Shown here in pieces: positions 1 to 8,637 of a stretch of 64,000 nt of DNA. The stretch's first letter is position 1. The number at the start of each line of letters is the position of its first letter. Position numbers and translations under genes: made by a program. The stretch lies in contig JAWLBY010000019.1 in NCBI GenBank assembly GCA_041687455.1, forward strand, positions 5,803-69,802, read 5' to 3'. Source of the DNA: JAWLBY01 sp041687455. Its GTDB lineage: Bacteria > Pseudomonadota > Gammaproteobacteria > Xanthomonadales > Xanthomonadaceae. The notes below the pieces were generated by a model, which worked only from the letters and a program-made list of their open reading frames with translations, searched no databases and was not told the DNA's origin.

Positions 1-1
1 G

Positions 2-148
2 CTGTTCGTGGTCTGCGGCCAGTCGCCGGTGCAGGAAGCGATGCTGCTGACCCGGCGCGAGGACGGCGGCTGGAACGACGAGAGCCTGTTCGAAACCGAT
101 CTTCAGTATCTGCGCGGCGCCGAGCCGAAGCCGCGCTTCGTCTTGTAA
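2..148 (+). CDS. Protein-L-isoaspartate O-methyltransferase-like protein, C-terminal end only
   Basis: Only the last 48 codons are in the window; the stop is TAA at 146-148. The tail reads LFVVCGQSPVQEAMLLTRR and later has ESLFETDLQYL. This resembles the C-terminus of the Pcm-family repair methyltransferases that sit directly upstream of tolC in many gammaproteobacteria. Family members use S-adenosylmethionine to methylate isoaspartyl residues in damaged proteins. The catalytic part is outside the window, so activity cannot be judged. The stop is 25 nt before the tolC start, so the two genes are probably co-transcribed. The assignment rests on the short tail plus synteny. Confidence 0.55.
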   Translation: MFVVCGQSPVQEAMLLTRREDGGWNDESLFETDLQYLRGAEPKPRFVL

Positions 149-173
149 CGCGACAACAACCAAAGGATTGCCG

Positions 174-1607
174 ATGAGCGCGATGCACCGATTGAAGCCA
201 CTGGCCGCTGGCCTGTTGCTGGCCTGCGCGGCCGGCAGCGCTTCCGCCGCCGACCTGATGCAGGCCTGGGAACTGGCCCGGCAGAGCGATCCGCAGTTGC
301 AGATCGCCGAATCGAACCGGCTGGCGATCGGTGAAAACGTCGCACAGGCGCGGTCGAGCCTGCTGCCGCAGATCAGCGCCACGGCGTCGCTGAGCGACAG
401 CGAAGGCGACAGCGTGCAGGTCGGCACGATTCCGAACGAGGACGGCACGGTCAGCTTCGGCGAGAGCCGCGGCGAGTCCGACACCCGCAGCCGCAACTAC
501 AACCTGAATCTGCAGCAGTCGATCTACGACCACCGCAACTACACCCGGCTGCGCGCCAGCCGCGCGCGCAGCGACGCCGCCGGCGCCGATCTGGACCGCG
601 CGTCCGACGCACTGATGCTGCGTGTCTCCGAGAGCTACTTCAACGTGCTGACGGCGATCGACTCGCTGGCCTTCGCCCGCGCCGAGCGGCGTGCGGTCAA
701 GCGCCAGCTCGACCAGGCCGAGCAGCGTTTCGAAGTCGGCCTGACCGCGATCACCGACGTGCACGAAGCGCGCGCCCGCTACGATGCGGCGCGCGCCAAT
801 GTGATCTCCGCCGAGAATGCGCTCGACGACACCCGCGAGGCACTGGCCGAGATCACCGGCCGCCACCTGCAGCAGTTCCGCGGTCTGGCGTCCGATTTCA
901 CACCGCAACTGCCGACCCCGGCGAAGATCGAGGACTGGGTCCGGCTGGCGCTGGAGAACAGCCCGGCAGTCCTGTCGCGCGAGCTGGCACTGGCCGCCGC
1001 CGGCCACGACATCGCCACCGCACGAGCCGGTCATCTGCCGACTCTCGGCGGCTCGATCAGTTACGGCGACCGCGCGACCTGGGGCGAGAGCGGTTCGAAC
1101 GGACTGTTCTTCCCGGCCAACAATGCCGGCGATACGACCACCGTCGGGATCACGCTGAGCGTGCCGATCTTCTCCGGCGGCCTGGTCAGCTCGCAGGTCC
1201 GGCAGGCCGCCTACAACCGCGATCTGGTCGACGAACAGCTCGAGCAGGAGCGCCGGGCGGTGACCCGCACCACGCGCAACACCTATCGCGCGGTCGAAGC
1301 CGGCATCTCGACGATCGCCGCGCGCGAGCAGGCGGTGGTGTCGGCACGCAGTGCGCTGGAGGCGACCGAGGCCGGCTTCGAGGTCGGCACCCGCACGATC
1401 GTCGACGTGCTGCTGAGCCAGCAGTTGCTGTTCCAGGCCGAACGCGACTACTCGCAGGCCCGGCACAACTTCGTCGTCAACACGCTGCGCCTCGAGCAGG
1501 CGGCCGGGACGATCGAGGTCAAGGACCTGCAGGAGGTCAATCGGCTGCTGGTCGAGGACGCCGAGGCCAAGCTGGCGGTCGACGAGAGCGACGACAACGC
1601 GAGCTGA
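174..1607 (+). CDS. tolC: TolC family outer membrane efflux channel
   Basis: A 477-residue outer-membrane channel of tripartite efflux and type I secretion systems. The N-terminus is a Sec signal peptide (hydrophobic stretch AAGLLLACAAGSASA, likely cleavage before ADLMQAWELA). Two repeats of the outer membrane efflux protein domain follow, with the family hallmarks ALARQSDPQL-type N-terminal helix, LNLQQSIYD for the first beta segment and ITLSVPIFSGG in the second repeat. The length is normal for TolC (about 450-490). ATG 174 is preferred over the in-frame TTG at 168 because AAAGGA lies 6 nt upstream. A perfect intrinsic terminator follows the stop. No inner-membrane pump is adjacent, although an unrelated MATE pump lies downstream on the other strand. 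Confidence 0.93.
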   Translation: MSAMHRLKPLAAGLLLACAAGSASAADLMQAWELARQSDPQLQIAESNRLAIGENVAQARSSLLPQISATASLSDSEGDSVQVGTIPNEDGTVSFGESRGESDTRSRNYNLNLQQSIYDHRNYTRLRASRARSDAAGADLDRASDALMLRVSESYFNVLTAIDSLAFARAERRAVKRQLDQAEQRFEVGLTAITDVHEARARYDAARANVISAENALDDTREALAEITGRHLQQFRGLASDFTPQLPTPAKIEDWVRLALENSPAVLSRELALAAAGHDIATARAGHLPTLGGSISYGDRATWGESGSNGLFFPANNAGDTTTVGITLSVPIFSGGLVSSQVRQAAYNRDLVDEQLEQERRAVTRTTRNTYRAVEAGISTIAAREQAVVSARSALEATEAGFEVGTRTIVDVLLSQQLLFQAERDYSQARHNFVVNTLRLEQAAGTIEVKDLQEVNRLLVEDAEAKLAVDESDDNAS

Positions 1608-1630
1608 TCGCCGCGCAGCGATGCCTGCAG

Positions 1631-1660
1631 CGAAAACGCCGCCTGCTGGCGGCGTTTTCG
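1631..1660. terminator. Bidirectional intrinsic terminator between tolC and the MATE gene
   Basis: A perfect inverted repeat with 13-bp arms (1631-1643 and 1648-1660) and a TGCT loop. The arms carry an A-run on the left and a T-run on the right (GGCGGCGTTTTCG), so the hairpin works as a terminator for both tolC (+) and the convergent MATE gene (-). It is the only hairpin with a clear T-tract that I found in this GC-rich window. Confidence 0.8.
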
Positions 1661-1772
1661 TTTCCGGCGTCGGTCGCGATCGGGTGGCTGCGGTCGCGAT
1701 CGTTGCGCAGCGATGCAGCCAGCGGCAACGCGGCGAGGCTGACGCTGCCCGCGCCGCGTGGTCAACGCCGGG

Positions 1773-3116
1773 TCATCTCGCGCGCGCCGCGCGGACGAAC
1801 CGCCAGGTCAGCAGCAGCGCCGCCGCGGTCAGGCCGGCGATCAGTCCGATCCACATGCCCGGCGCACCGCCGCCGCGATGGATCCCGAGCCACCAGCCGA
1901 GCGGCATGCCGAGGCCCCAGTACGCCAGCACCGTGATCACCGCCGGCAACCGGGTGTCCTTCAAGCCGCGCAGCGCGCCGCCGGACGCGGCCTGCAGGCC
2001 GTCGGAGAGCTGGAACACGGCGGCGAACAGCAGCAGATGCGCGGCCAGCGCGACGACTTCCGGCTCGCCGGTGTAGGCGCGCGCCAGCGGTTCGGCCGCC
2101 AGCAGCAGCAGGCTCGCGGTGACGACCTGGGTCAGCGCGGTGATCGCATAACCGCCGCCGGCTGCCCAGCGCAGTCCGGAGCCGTCGCCGCCGCCGGCCG
2201 CGTAGCCGACCCGCACCGTGGTCGCCATCGCCACGCCGAGCGGCACCATGAAGCACAACGCGGCGAGATTGATCGCAATCTGGTGCGCCGCGATTGCCAC
2301 CGCGCCGAGCGAGCCGATCAGCAGCGCGGTGGCGACGAACAGGGTGCCTTCCATGAAGATCGCGATGCCCATCGGCACGCCGATCCGGAGCAGCTCGCCG
2401 AGCTGGCGCGGCTCGGGCCAGTCGAACCGCGCGAACAGGCCGAGGTCGGCGTAACGCGGCGAGCGCCGCAGATACAGCGCCAGCGCCGCGGCCTGCAGCC
2501 ACAGCACCAGCGCGGTCGCGAAACCGAGCCCCCACGCCCCGAGTGCCGGCAATCCGAAACCGCCCCACAGCAGCCAGTAGCCGAGCGGCACCAGCAGCGC
2601 CAGGCCGGCCAGGCCGAACAGCATCGTCGGTCGGGTCAGGCCGACGCCTTCGCTGACGTAGCGCAGGCACAGGTAGGCCGCCAGCGCCGGCGCGCCCCAT
2701 GACACGCCGGCCAGGAACTCGGTCGCGGCCGGCTGCACGTCGGCCGCGACGCCAAGCCATCCGAGCAGCCGGTCGCCGTGCCGGACCAGCACCAGCAGCA
2801 CCAGCCCCATGCCCAACGCCAGCCACAGCGCCTGCCGGAACAGCGCGCCGATCGCGGCTCGCCGGCCGGCGCCGTTCAACTGGCTGACCGACGGCGGCAC
2901 CGCCATCAGCACGCCGATCAGCACCAGGATCACCAGCGACCAGACTGCGCTGCCGACGCCGACCGCCGCCAGCGTCAGCGCACCATGGCGCCCGGCCAGC
3001 AGCGTGTCGACCGCGTTCATGCCGACCGAAGCGAGCTGACCGAGCACCAGCGGCAGCGCGAGCGCGAACGTCGCGCCCATCTCGCGGCGCAGGCGGGGGA
3101 AGAAGGCTGTGTCCAT
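1773..3116 (-). CDS. MATE family multidrug/Na+(H+) efflux transporter
   Basis: A 447-residue inner-membrane antiporter of the multidrug and toxic compound extrusion family. It begins with a short cytoplasmic tail and then ALALPLVLGQLASVGMNAVD, the conserved first helix of NorM-type MATE proteins. Twelve hydrophobic segments can be traced in two homologous halves, and the length matches NorM (about 450-460). The LAGR and GxxG turns after helix 1 also fit. It is probably monocistronic: its stop faces tolC across the shared terminator, and its 5' end faces the DUF3667 gene across a compact divergent promoter. Substrates cannot be told from sequence. Confidence 0.9.
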   Translation of the reverse strand: MDTAFFPRLRREMGATFALALPLVLGQLASVGMNAVDTLLAGRHGALTLAAVGVGSAVWSLVILVLIGVLMAVPPSVSQLNGAGRRAAIGALFRQALWLALGMGLVLLVLVRHGDRLLGWLGVAADVQPAATEFLAGVSWGAPALAAYLCLRYVSEGVGLTRPTMLFGLAGLALLVPLGYWLLWGGFGLPALGAWGLGFATALVLWLQAAALALYLRRSPRYADLGLFARFDWPEPRQLGELLRIGVPMGIAIFMEGTLFVATALLIGSLGAVAIAAHQIAINLAALCFMVPLGVAMATTVRVGYAAGGGDGSGLRWAAGGGYAITALTQVVTASLLLLAAEPLARAYTGEPEVVALAAHLLLFAAVFQLSDGLQAASGGALRGLKDTRLPAVITVLAYWGLGMPLGWWLGIHRGGGAPGMWIGLIAGLTAAALLLTWRFVRAARAR

Positions 3117-3151
3117 GCACGAAGAACTGCGCCGGACCGCGGCGCATTCGC

Positions 3152-3158
3152 TATCTTA
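3152..3158. promoter_or_regulatory. Divergent promoter core with overlapping -10 hexamers
   Basis: The 9-bp near-palindrome CTATCTTAG (3151-3159) gives TATCTT on the + strand (toward the DUF3667 gene, ATG 3190) and TAAGAT on the - strand (toward the MATE gene, ATG 3116). Both -10 candidates are about 25-35 nt from their starts. No -35 element is obvious, and this is prediction only. Confidence 0.4.
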
Positions 3159-3189
3159 GCCGGCACGCCTGCCGGCCACGAACCCGCCG

Positions 3190-4323
3190 ATGTCCGCCGA
3201 ATCCCCGAGCCCCGAAGCCCGTCCATGCCAGAACTGCGGCAAGCCGCTGCTCGGCAACCACTGTTATGCCTGTGGCCAGCCGGTCAAGGGACTGGTGCGG
3301 CACTTCTCCAGCATCGCCGGGGACTTCCTCGACAGCGTGTTCGACTTCGACTCGCGCGTGCTGCGCACGCTCGGCCCGCTGCTGACCCGTCCCGGCTATC
3401 TGAGCAACGAGTACTTCGCCGGCCGCCGGGTCCGCTACGTCAGCCCGGTGCGGCTGTTCGTGTTCCTGTGCGTGATCAGCTTCTTCGTCGTGCAACTGGC
3501 GATCGACGACGAAATGATCAGCGGCGACGGCAACGGCATCCAGAATGCCGAGAACGTGGCCGAAGTCGAACGGATGCGGGCGAACGCGACCGAAGCGCTG
3601 CGGCGCGCCCACGACGACGTGCAGGATGGTGCCGCCCGCCAGCGGCTCGAGCGGCAGATCGCGCAGGTCGACGCCGACGCCGAGCGGCGAATCGACTGGC
3701 TCGCCCAGCGCGACGCGGCGCTGGCGCGTGGCGAGAAGGCGCCGGTGATGCGCGTGCAGCGCGGCGCCAGCCTGCAGTTCGACTCCGAGCCCTGGCATCC
3801 GGTCGACAATCCGCTGCATTTCGACGCCCTGCCGGACGCCGCCAACGACTGGCTGAACGTGCAGATCGGCCGGGCCGACGAAAACCTTCAGCGCGTGCAG
3901 AACGAGCCGCGGCTGCTGGTCGAAACCTTCCTGCAGACGCTGCCGCAGACCTTCTTCGTGCTGCTGCCGCTGTTCGCGCTGTTGCTGAAGTTTGCCTACC
4001 TGTTCAAGCGGCGGCTGTACATGGAACACCTGATCGTCGCGCTGCACAGCCATGCCTTCCTGTGCCTGGCCGTGTTGCTGCTGGTCGGCGCCGATGCGGC
4101 GCGCGACCAGTTCGACGGCGGTGTCGTGCATGCGGCACTGGGCTGGTTCGAACGTGGCCTGGCGCTGTGGATGCCGCTGTATCTGCTGCTGATGCAGAAG
4201 CGCGTCTATCGACAGGGCTGGATCATGACCAGCCTCAAATTCGTGCTGATCGGCATTGCCTACAGCGTGCTCCTGTCGCTCGGCATGGTCGCCAACATGC
4301 TGCTCAATCTGGTGACGATGTGA
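3190..4323 (+). CDS. DUF3667 domain-containing membrane protein
   Basis: 377 residues. An N-terminal zinc-ribbon-like segment with four cysteines (CQNCGKPLLGNHCYACGQ, residues about 14-31) is followed by the conserved block LTRPGYLSNEYFAGRRVRYV and a first membrane segment near residues 90-110. A long charged, probably periplasmic or cytoplasmic region (about 115-240) comes next, then three or four C-terminal membrane helices. This layout is typical of DUF3667 proteins, whose function is unknown. The stop codon overlaps the start of the next gene by 4 nt, so the pair is translationally coupled. The promoter is probably the divergent core at 3152-3158. Confidence 0.85.
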   Translation: MSAESPSPEARPCQNCGKPLLGNHCYACGQPVKGLVRHFSSIAGDFLDSVFDFDSRVLRTLGPLLTRPGYLSNEYFAGRRVRYVSPVRLFVFLCVISFFVVQLAIDDEMISGDGNGIQNAENVAEVERMRANATEALRRAHDDVQDGAARQRLERQIAQVDADAERRIDWLAQRDAALARGEKAPVMRVQRGASLQFDSEPWHPVDNPLHFDALPDAANDWLNVQIGRADENLQRVQNEPRLLVETFLQTLPQTFFVLLPLFALLLKFAYLFKRRLYMEHLIVALHSHAFLCLAVLLLVGADAARDQFDGGVVHAALGWFERGLALWMPLYLLLMQKRVYRQGWIMTSLKFVLIGIAYSVLLSLGMVANMLLNLVTM

Positions 4324-4625
4324 TCGTCTACGAAGTCAACCTGAGCGTCGATTGGGCGATCGCCGACGACTACCGCCGCTGGCTGGCCGAGCACGTGCGG
4401 GAGATGCTGGCGCTGCCTGGCTTCATCGATGCGCAGCGTTTCGACGTGCTGCAGTCGCCGGCCGGCGGCGAACGCGCCGAATTCTGCGTGCAATACCGGC
4501 TGCGCGACGCCGCCGCGCTGGATGCCTATCTCGCCGAGCACGCCGCGGCGATGCGCGCCGACGGCGTCACCCGCTTCGGCGATCGCTTCTCGGCCAGCCG
4601 GCGCGTGCTGCTCGCAGTGGACTGA
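4320..4625 (+). CDS. DUF4286 family protein
   Basis: A 101-residue soluble protein starting with GTG at 4320, which overlaps the TGA of the upstream DUF3667 gene by 4 nt. The start reads VIVYEVNLSVDWAIADDYR, followed by LPGFIDAQRFDVLQ and VQYRLRDAAALDAYL. This is the dimeric ferredoxin-like (EthD/antibiotic-monooxygenase-like) pattern of DUF4286. No biochemical role is established for the family. Coupling to the DUF3667 gene suggests a shared function. The GTG start is forced, because no ATG lies upstream in frame before the neighbour's coding region. Confidence 0.85.
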   Translation: MIVYEVNLSVDWAIADDYRRWLAEHVREMLALPGFIDAQRFDVLQSPAGGERAEFCVQYRLRDAAALDAYLAEHAAAMRADGVTRFGDRFSASRRVLLAVD

Positions 4626-5146
4626 AGTCCGACCGCGCGGACGCGCCTGCAGCCGTTGACCGAGCGGCAGAAGCGCCGTCGGCGGCGCCGCGGCGTGACC
4701 GGCGTCCGGCGGCTGTCCGACAGGTGTCCGCAGGCCGTCCGGCGGCACCGCGAGGCCGACGCGAAGTACGCGGCCATCCGGCGCCGTGCGTCGGGCCTGA
4801 GTTCGGTCAGCGCGGCGCGATGCGCCGCCGGGCTCGCCGCGTGCAGCGGTAGAATCGCCGCCCTGCGACGCGTGGCGCGGATTGCCGTCGGCTGCAGGGC
4901 TCGCCGTCCCAGCGGCGACGCACTACTGTCCGGGGAAATCGTCACTGCCGAGAAAGCGACAGCGCCATCCTGGCGACGCCGGCTTTCGCCGGGATGACGA
5001 GCGAGGGCGTCGCGCTCCGAGTCGGCCGGTGATGCCCACCGCACCGAATGCCGGCGCCAGGATTGTCGGCGCGGTGGCGCAGACTTTCCCCGGACAACAG
5101 CGGGACGGCGCTGCATGCCGTTACGCCGAGTCGCGCAAGGAGTCCC
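4626..5146. other. 521-bp gene-free spacer with an inverted-repeat-bounded segment
   Basis: No convincing gene is present. The spacer holds a segment bounded by 12-bp inverted repeats (listed separately) and one copy of a dispersed palindromic repeat at 4972-5002 (GGCTTTCGCCGGGATGACGA). A possible -10 hexamer, TAGAAT, lies at 4850-4855, about 285 nt before the next gene. I see no -35 and no small ORF with a ribosome-binding site. Confidence 0.5.
4927..5096. repeat. 170-bp segment with perfect 12-bp terminal inverted repeats
   Basis: TGTCCGGGGAAA at 4927-4938 is exactly repeated in inverse at 5085-5096 (TTTCCCCGGACA). The enclosed DNA carries one copy of the dispersed palindrome GCTTTCGCCGGGATGACGAG and no ORF of note. 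No target-site duplication is apparent. It could be a small non-autonomous element or a folded spacer. Confidence 0.45.
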
Positions 5147-7006
5147 GTGGATCCCGATGTTCGTTCACTGCTGGTCGGCACTGCGCCGGTGAAGCACGAC
5201 GCAGCGCAGCGTCCGACGCATTGGCCGGCAGCGCTCGGCTGGGCGCTGCTGCTGGCGCTGCTGCTGGCGCAGGCGCCGCTGCAGGTGCTGGTGATCGATT
5301 CCGGCCGCGATCTCGCCTGGGCGCTGGCGATCGTGCGCGGCGAGCAGTTTCCGCAGCTCGGCCCCGAGCTCAACGGGATCTGGCATCTCGGACCAATCTG
5401 GTATTACCTGCTCGCGGTGTTGCTGGCGGTCAGCGGATCGATCACCGGCGTCGGCGTGCTGCTCGCCGCGCTGGCCGCCAGCAAGCTGTGGTTCGGCTAC
5501 CGACTCGGCGACGAGCTCGGCGGACGCGCGACCGGGCTGGCCTGCGCCGCGCTGATCGCGCTTCCCGGCTGGGCCAGCGTCGGCCAGATCGTGCTGAATC
5601 ACACCGCGCTGGTCGAAGCCGGCAGCGCGGCGACGCTGTGGCTCGCGTTGCGCGGCTGGCGCGATGGCCGGCGGACCACCGCGGTGCTGGCCAGCGCGGC
5701 CGCAGCGCTGACGCTGCACGCCCATCCGACCGCCGCCGTGCTGCTGCCGTTCGCGGCTGCAACGGTGCTGCGGACCAGTCTGCGGCAACGCGCGCCGGCG
5801 GTCGCCGTGCTGGCCGCGATGGCATTCGCATTGCCGTTCCTGCCGATGCTGCTGGCCGAAGCGCTGGCCGGCTGGCCGCAACTGGCGGCGAGCCGCGACT
5901 ACGCTGCCGGCAGCCCGCTGGCGCGGCGGCTGGCAGCCACGCCGGACCTGCTGTGGGGGCTCAGCTTCGGCCAGGCCGAGTGGGTCCGTCACTATCTGTT
6001 CGCCGACAGCATCGTCGGCCGGCTGTGGCAGGGCCTGTATCTGGCCGGGCTGGCGGTGGCCGCGCTCGGCGTGCTGCGCAGGCTGCGCGGCCCCGGGCCG
6101 GTCCGCTGGCTGCTGCCGACCGCGCTGGCGGCTGCCGTCGCGATCGGGCTGCTGCGGGACGCCGCGCCGGCCTGGATGTTCCATTCGTTGACGCCGTTCA
6201 CCGCCGTGCTCGGTGCGATCGGCCTCGCCGCCTGGCTGCCGCCGCAGCGACAGCAGACGCTCGCCCACGCGCTGCTGCTGCTCGCGATCGCCACCAACGC
6301 TTTGCTGCTGCTGCAACGGGACCGGATCGTCGCCGAGGGCCTGGCTCCGCAAGGCACGCTGACGCTGGCCGACGTCCATCGCCGACAGCCCGCGCTGCCG
6401 GCATCGTTCTGGCTGCCGCTGCACGCGCACGAACCTCTGTCGCGACAGCTATGCGAGGCCGGCGACACCGCACTGCACGGCGAACTGGCCACCGCCTACC
6501 ACTTCGGGCAGGGCGTCGCCGCCACGCTGGCCTGCCGGGATCGCCGCGCGATCCGGCTCGGCGGCCGGAGCGCGCGCCGGCATCTGCTCGGCCTGCCGCG
6601 GGCGGTGGCCGATGCGCTGGAACTCGAAGGCAGCGCGACCGCCTGGGGTTTCGTGCTGATCGACACGGTCGAGGTGCTGCATCCGGACGATCCGGTGGTA
6701 CCGACGCCGCACACCCGCTACCTGCGCAACGACTACGTCGACCTGATCGCGACCGGCGTAACGGCGCGTCGGACACTGACCACGGCGTGCGCGGCCGGCG
6801 ATCTGCTGCTGATCAACAACCTGGTGCCGCTGCTCAACGTCGGCGGCAGCCGGGTGCTGCAGGACGGCGTCGCGATCGATCCCGTGCTGCGAACGCTGGC
6901 CGGCGACTACTACCGCTGCAACGGCGATGCCCGGCTGCAGATCGAAATCGAAGCGGTCGATATCGCCGCGCTGCAGGTGCTGCGGGTGCCGGCCAGGCGG
7001 GGCTGA
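5147..7006 (+). CDS. GT-C fold (family 39-like) membrane glycosyltransferase
   Basis: A 619-residue polytopic membrane protein. The GTG at 5147 is chosen because AAGGAG lies 4 nt upstream; longer in-frame starts add low-quality sequence. After a short N-terminus come a membrane helix and the loop VIDSGRDLAWALAIVRGEQF with GPELNGIWHLGPIWYYLLA. The acidic residue after helix 1 and the P-x-Y motif resemble polyprenyl-phosphate-sugar-dependent GT-C enzymes (ArnT/PMT-like). About ten hydrophobic segments are followed by a soluble, periplasmic-type C-terminal domain (about residues 400-619). The donor and acceptor are unknown. It appears to be a single-gene unit and is convergent with yajQ. Confidence 0.72.
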   Translation: MDPDVRSLLVGTAPVKHDAAQRPTHWPAALGWALLLALLLAQAPLQVLVIDSGRDLAWALAIVRGEQFPQLGPELNGIWHLGPIWYYLLAVLLAVSGSITGVGVLLAALAASKLWFGYRLGDELGGRATGLACAALIALPGWASVGQIVLNHTALVEAGSAATLWLALRGWRDGRRTTAVLASAAAALTLHAHPTAAVLLPFAAATVLRTSLRQRAPAVAVLAAMAFALPFLPMLLAEALAGWPQLAASRDYAAGSPLARRLAATPDLLWGLSFGQAEWVRHYLFADSIVGRLWQGLYLAGLAVAALGVLRRLRGPGPVRWLLPTALAAAVAIGLLRDAAPAWMFHSLTPFTAVLGAIGLAAWLPPQRQQTLAHALLLLAIATNALLLLQRDRIVAEGLAPQGTLTLADVHRRQPALPASFWLPLHAHEPLSRQLCEAGDTALHGELATAYHFGQGVAATLACRDRRAIRLGGRSARRHLLGLPRAVADALELEGSATAWGFVLIDTVEVLHPDDPVVPTPHTRYLRNDYVDLIATGVTARRTLTTACAAGDLLLINNLVPLLNVGGSRVLQDGVAIDPVLRTLAGDYYRCNGDARLQIEIEAVDIAALQVLRVPARRG

Positions 7007-7064
7007 CACGCCCGGCGCCGCACGACGTCATTCGTTCGATTCCAGCCGTTGCCGGGACCTGGCT

Positions 7065-7095
7065 GCGGGAGCGGCTTCAACCGCTCTCCTGCGGC
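7065..7095. repeat. REP-like hairpin between convergent genes
   Basis: GAGCGG (7069-7074), loop CTTCAA, CCGCTC (7081-7086), extended by imperfect GC-rich flanks. It resembles the half-sites GGAGGGGCTTCAGCCCC found elsewhere in the window. It lies between two convergent genes, so it may stop transcription, but there is no T-tract. Confidence 0.4.
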
Positions 7096-7119
7096 GTCGG
7101 CAGCGGACGCTGCGCGGGA

Positions 7120-7605
7120 TCAGTCGCGGAAGTTCTCGAACTGCAGCGGCACGTCGAAGTCTTCCTTGCGCAGCAACGCGATTGCAGCCTGGAGATCATC
7201 GCGCTTCTTGCCGGACACGCGCAGCTTGTCGCCGTGGATCTGCGCCTCGACCTTGATCTTCGCGGCCTTGGTCGCGGCGACGATCTTCTTCGCGACCGGC
7301 TGCTCGAGGCCCTGCCTGATCGTGATCTTCTGCCGCGCCTCGGCCAGGCTGACTTCCGGCTCGCCGACATCCATGCAGCGCAGGTCGATGCCGCGCGCGG
7401 TCAGCTTGGCCCGCAGGATGTCGAGCATCTGCTGCAACTGGAAATCGCTCGGCGCGCGCTGCAGCACCGCCTTGTCCTGCTCCAGTTCGAATTTCGCATC
7501 GACGTTGCGGAAGTCGAAGCGGTTGCTCAGTTCACGGTTGGCCTGGTCGACCGCGTTGGTCAGTTCGTGCTTGTCGACCTGGCTGACGACATCGAAGGAC
7601 GGCAT
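7120..7605 (-). CDS. yajQ: YajQ family cyclic-di-GMP/nucleotide-binding protein
   Basis: 161 residues, the usual family length, with the invariant start MPSFDVVSQVDKHELTNAVD and the later blocks FELEQDKAVLQRAPSDFQLQ, TIRQGLEQPVAKKIV and KVEAQIHGDKLRVSGKKRDD. YajQ proteins have two ferredoxin-like domains. A Xanthomonas homologue has been reported as a cyclic-di-GMP effector that partners a transcription factor, whereas others bind nucleotides or RNA. The role here is inferred from the family. The gene stands alone, divergent from the acyltransferase and convergent with the GT-C gene. Confidence 0.95.
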   Translation of the reverse strand: MPSFDVVSQVDKHELTNAVDQANRELSNRFDFRNVDAKFELEQDKAVLQRAPSDFQLQQMLDILRAKLTARGIDLRCMDVGEPEVSLAEARQKITIRQGLEQPVAKKIVAATKAAKIKVEAQIHGDKLRVSGKKRDDLQAAIALLRKEDFDVPLQFENFRD

Positions 7606-7690
7606 CGGAATCGGCGGCTGCGTGGGGGGCGCTCAGGGTAGCCCAAGCCTCGGCCGATCGCAGCACCATACGCCGGCGCACGGCAGTTGC

Positions 7691-7696
7691 TACGCT
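7691..7696 (+). promoter_or_regulatory. Predicted -10 element of the acyltransferase gene
   Basis: TACGCT at 7691-7696 lies 32 nt before ATG 7729, which would give a 5' leader of about 25 nt. No -35 is recognisable. Confidence 0.35.
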
Positions 7697-7728
7697 ATGC
7701 CGTCCTGCCCGGTCCGCACCGACTGACG

Positions 7729-8637
7729 ATGCCCCGCTCGATCGCCACCGCCCTGCGCGTTCCGTTCGCCCTGCTGCTGGTCACGGCCAACACGCTGACC
7801 CACGTACTGCCGTTGCTGACGCTGGCGCTGGTCAAGCTGCTGCTACCGCTGGCGGCGGTGCGACGCACGCTGTCGCGCTGGCTGACCGCGCTCGCGGAAA
7901 GCTGGTCCGGCGTCAACAATGCGCTGATCCGCGCGCTGACACCGACCCGGATCGACATCGTCGGCGGCGAGACGCTGCGCCACGAAGGCTGGTACCTGGT
8001 ACTCGGCAATCATCAGAGCTGGGTCGACATCCCGGTGCTGCAGTACGTGTTCAACCGCCGGATTCCGCTGCTGAAGTTCTTCCTGAAACAGGTGCTGATC
8101 TGGGTGCCGGTGCTGGGGCTGGCCTGGTGGGCGCTCGATTTCCCGTTCATGCGCCGCTATTCGAAGGCGCAGCTCGAACGGCATCCGGAATGGCGCGGAC
8201 GCGACAAGGCCGCGACCCGGCGCGCCTGCCGGCGATTCGCCGAGATCCCGGTGTCGGTGATGAACTTCGTCGAAGGCACCCGGCTGAGCGCCACCAAGCA
8301 CGCGGCACAGGCGTCGCCGTACCGGCACCTGCTGCGGCCGAAGGCCGGTGGCGTCGCCTTCGTGCTGGAAGCGATGGGTGATCAGTTGCGCTCGCTGGTC
8401 GACGTGACGATCGCCTATCCGGGCGGCGCGCCGACCGTGCTCGATTTGTTTGCCGGCCGGGTCCGGCGGATCGTCGTCGACATCGTCGAGCGTCCGATTC
8501 CGGCCGAGCTGGTCGGCCGCGACTACGACAGCGACGAGGACTTCCGCATCCGGCTACGGGAGTGGCTGAACGAACTGTGGCAGATGAAGGACAGCCGGCT
8601 GGAGACCTTGCTGACCGACAGCGCAACACGGACCTAG
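7729..8637 (+). CDS. PlsC/YihG-type lysophospholipid acyltransferase
   Basis: A 302-residue membrane-anchored acyltransferase. An N-terminal hydrophobic segment (LLLVTANTLTHVLPLLTLAL) precedes the acyltransferase domain. That domain has motif I NHQSWVDI (H-x4-D), motif II around KFFLKQVLIWVPVLG, motif III FVEGTRLS and motif IV YPGGAPTVLDL. These are the catalytic and substrate-binding motifs of 1-acyl-glycerol-3-phosphate acyltransferases of the YihG group. The enzyme probably transfers an acyl chain to lysophosphatidic acid or a related lysolipid at the inner membrane. ATG 7729 is the first good start after the predicted -10. Confidence 0.88.
   Translation: MPRSIATALRVPFALLLVTANTLTHVLPLLTLALVKLLLPLAAVRRTLSRWLTALAESWSGVNNALIRALTPTRIDIVGGETLRHEGWYLVLGNHQSWVDIPVLQYVFNRRIPLLKFFLKQVLIWVPVLGLAWWALDFPFMRRYSKAQLERHPEWRGRDKAATRRACRRFAEIPVSVMNFVEGTRLSATKHAAQASPYRHLLRPKAGGVAFVLEAMGDQLRSLVDVTIAYPGGAPTVLDLFAGRVRRIVVDIVERPIPAELVGRDYDSDEDFRIRLREWLNELWQMKDSRLETLLTDSATRT

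Noticed and set aside
1758..2702. Forward frame of over 300 codons opposite the MATE gene
   Set aside because: Gln/Arg/His-rich composition and antisense to a clear membrane transporter.
4850..4855. TAGAAT as promoter of a small RNA or of the GT-C gene
   Set aside because: It is almost 300 nt from the gene, no -35 or terminator is visible, and such hexamers arise by chance.
7687..7728. Upstream in-frame TTG start for the acyltransferase
   Set aside because: It overlaps the predicted -10 hexamer and lacks a ribosome-binding site.
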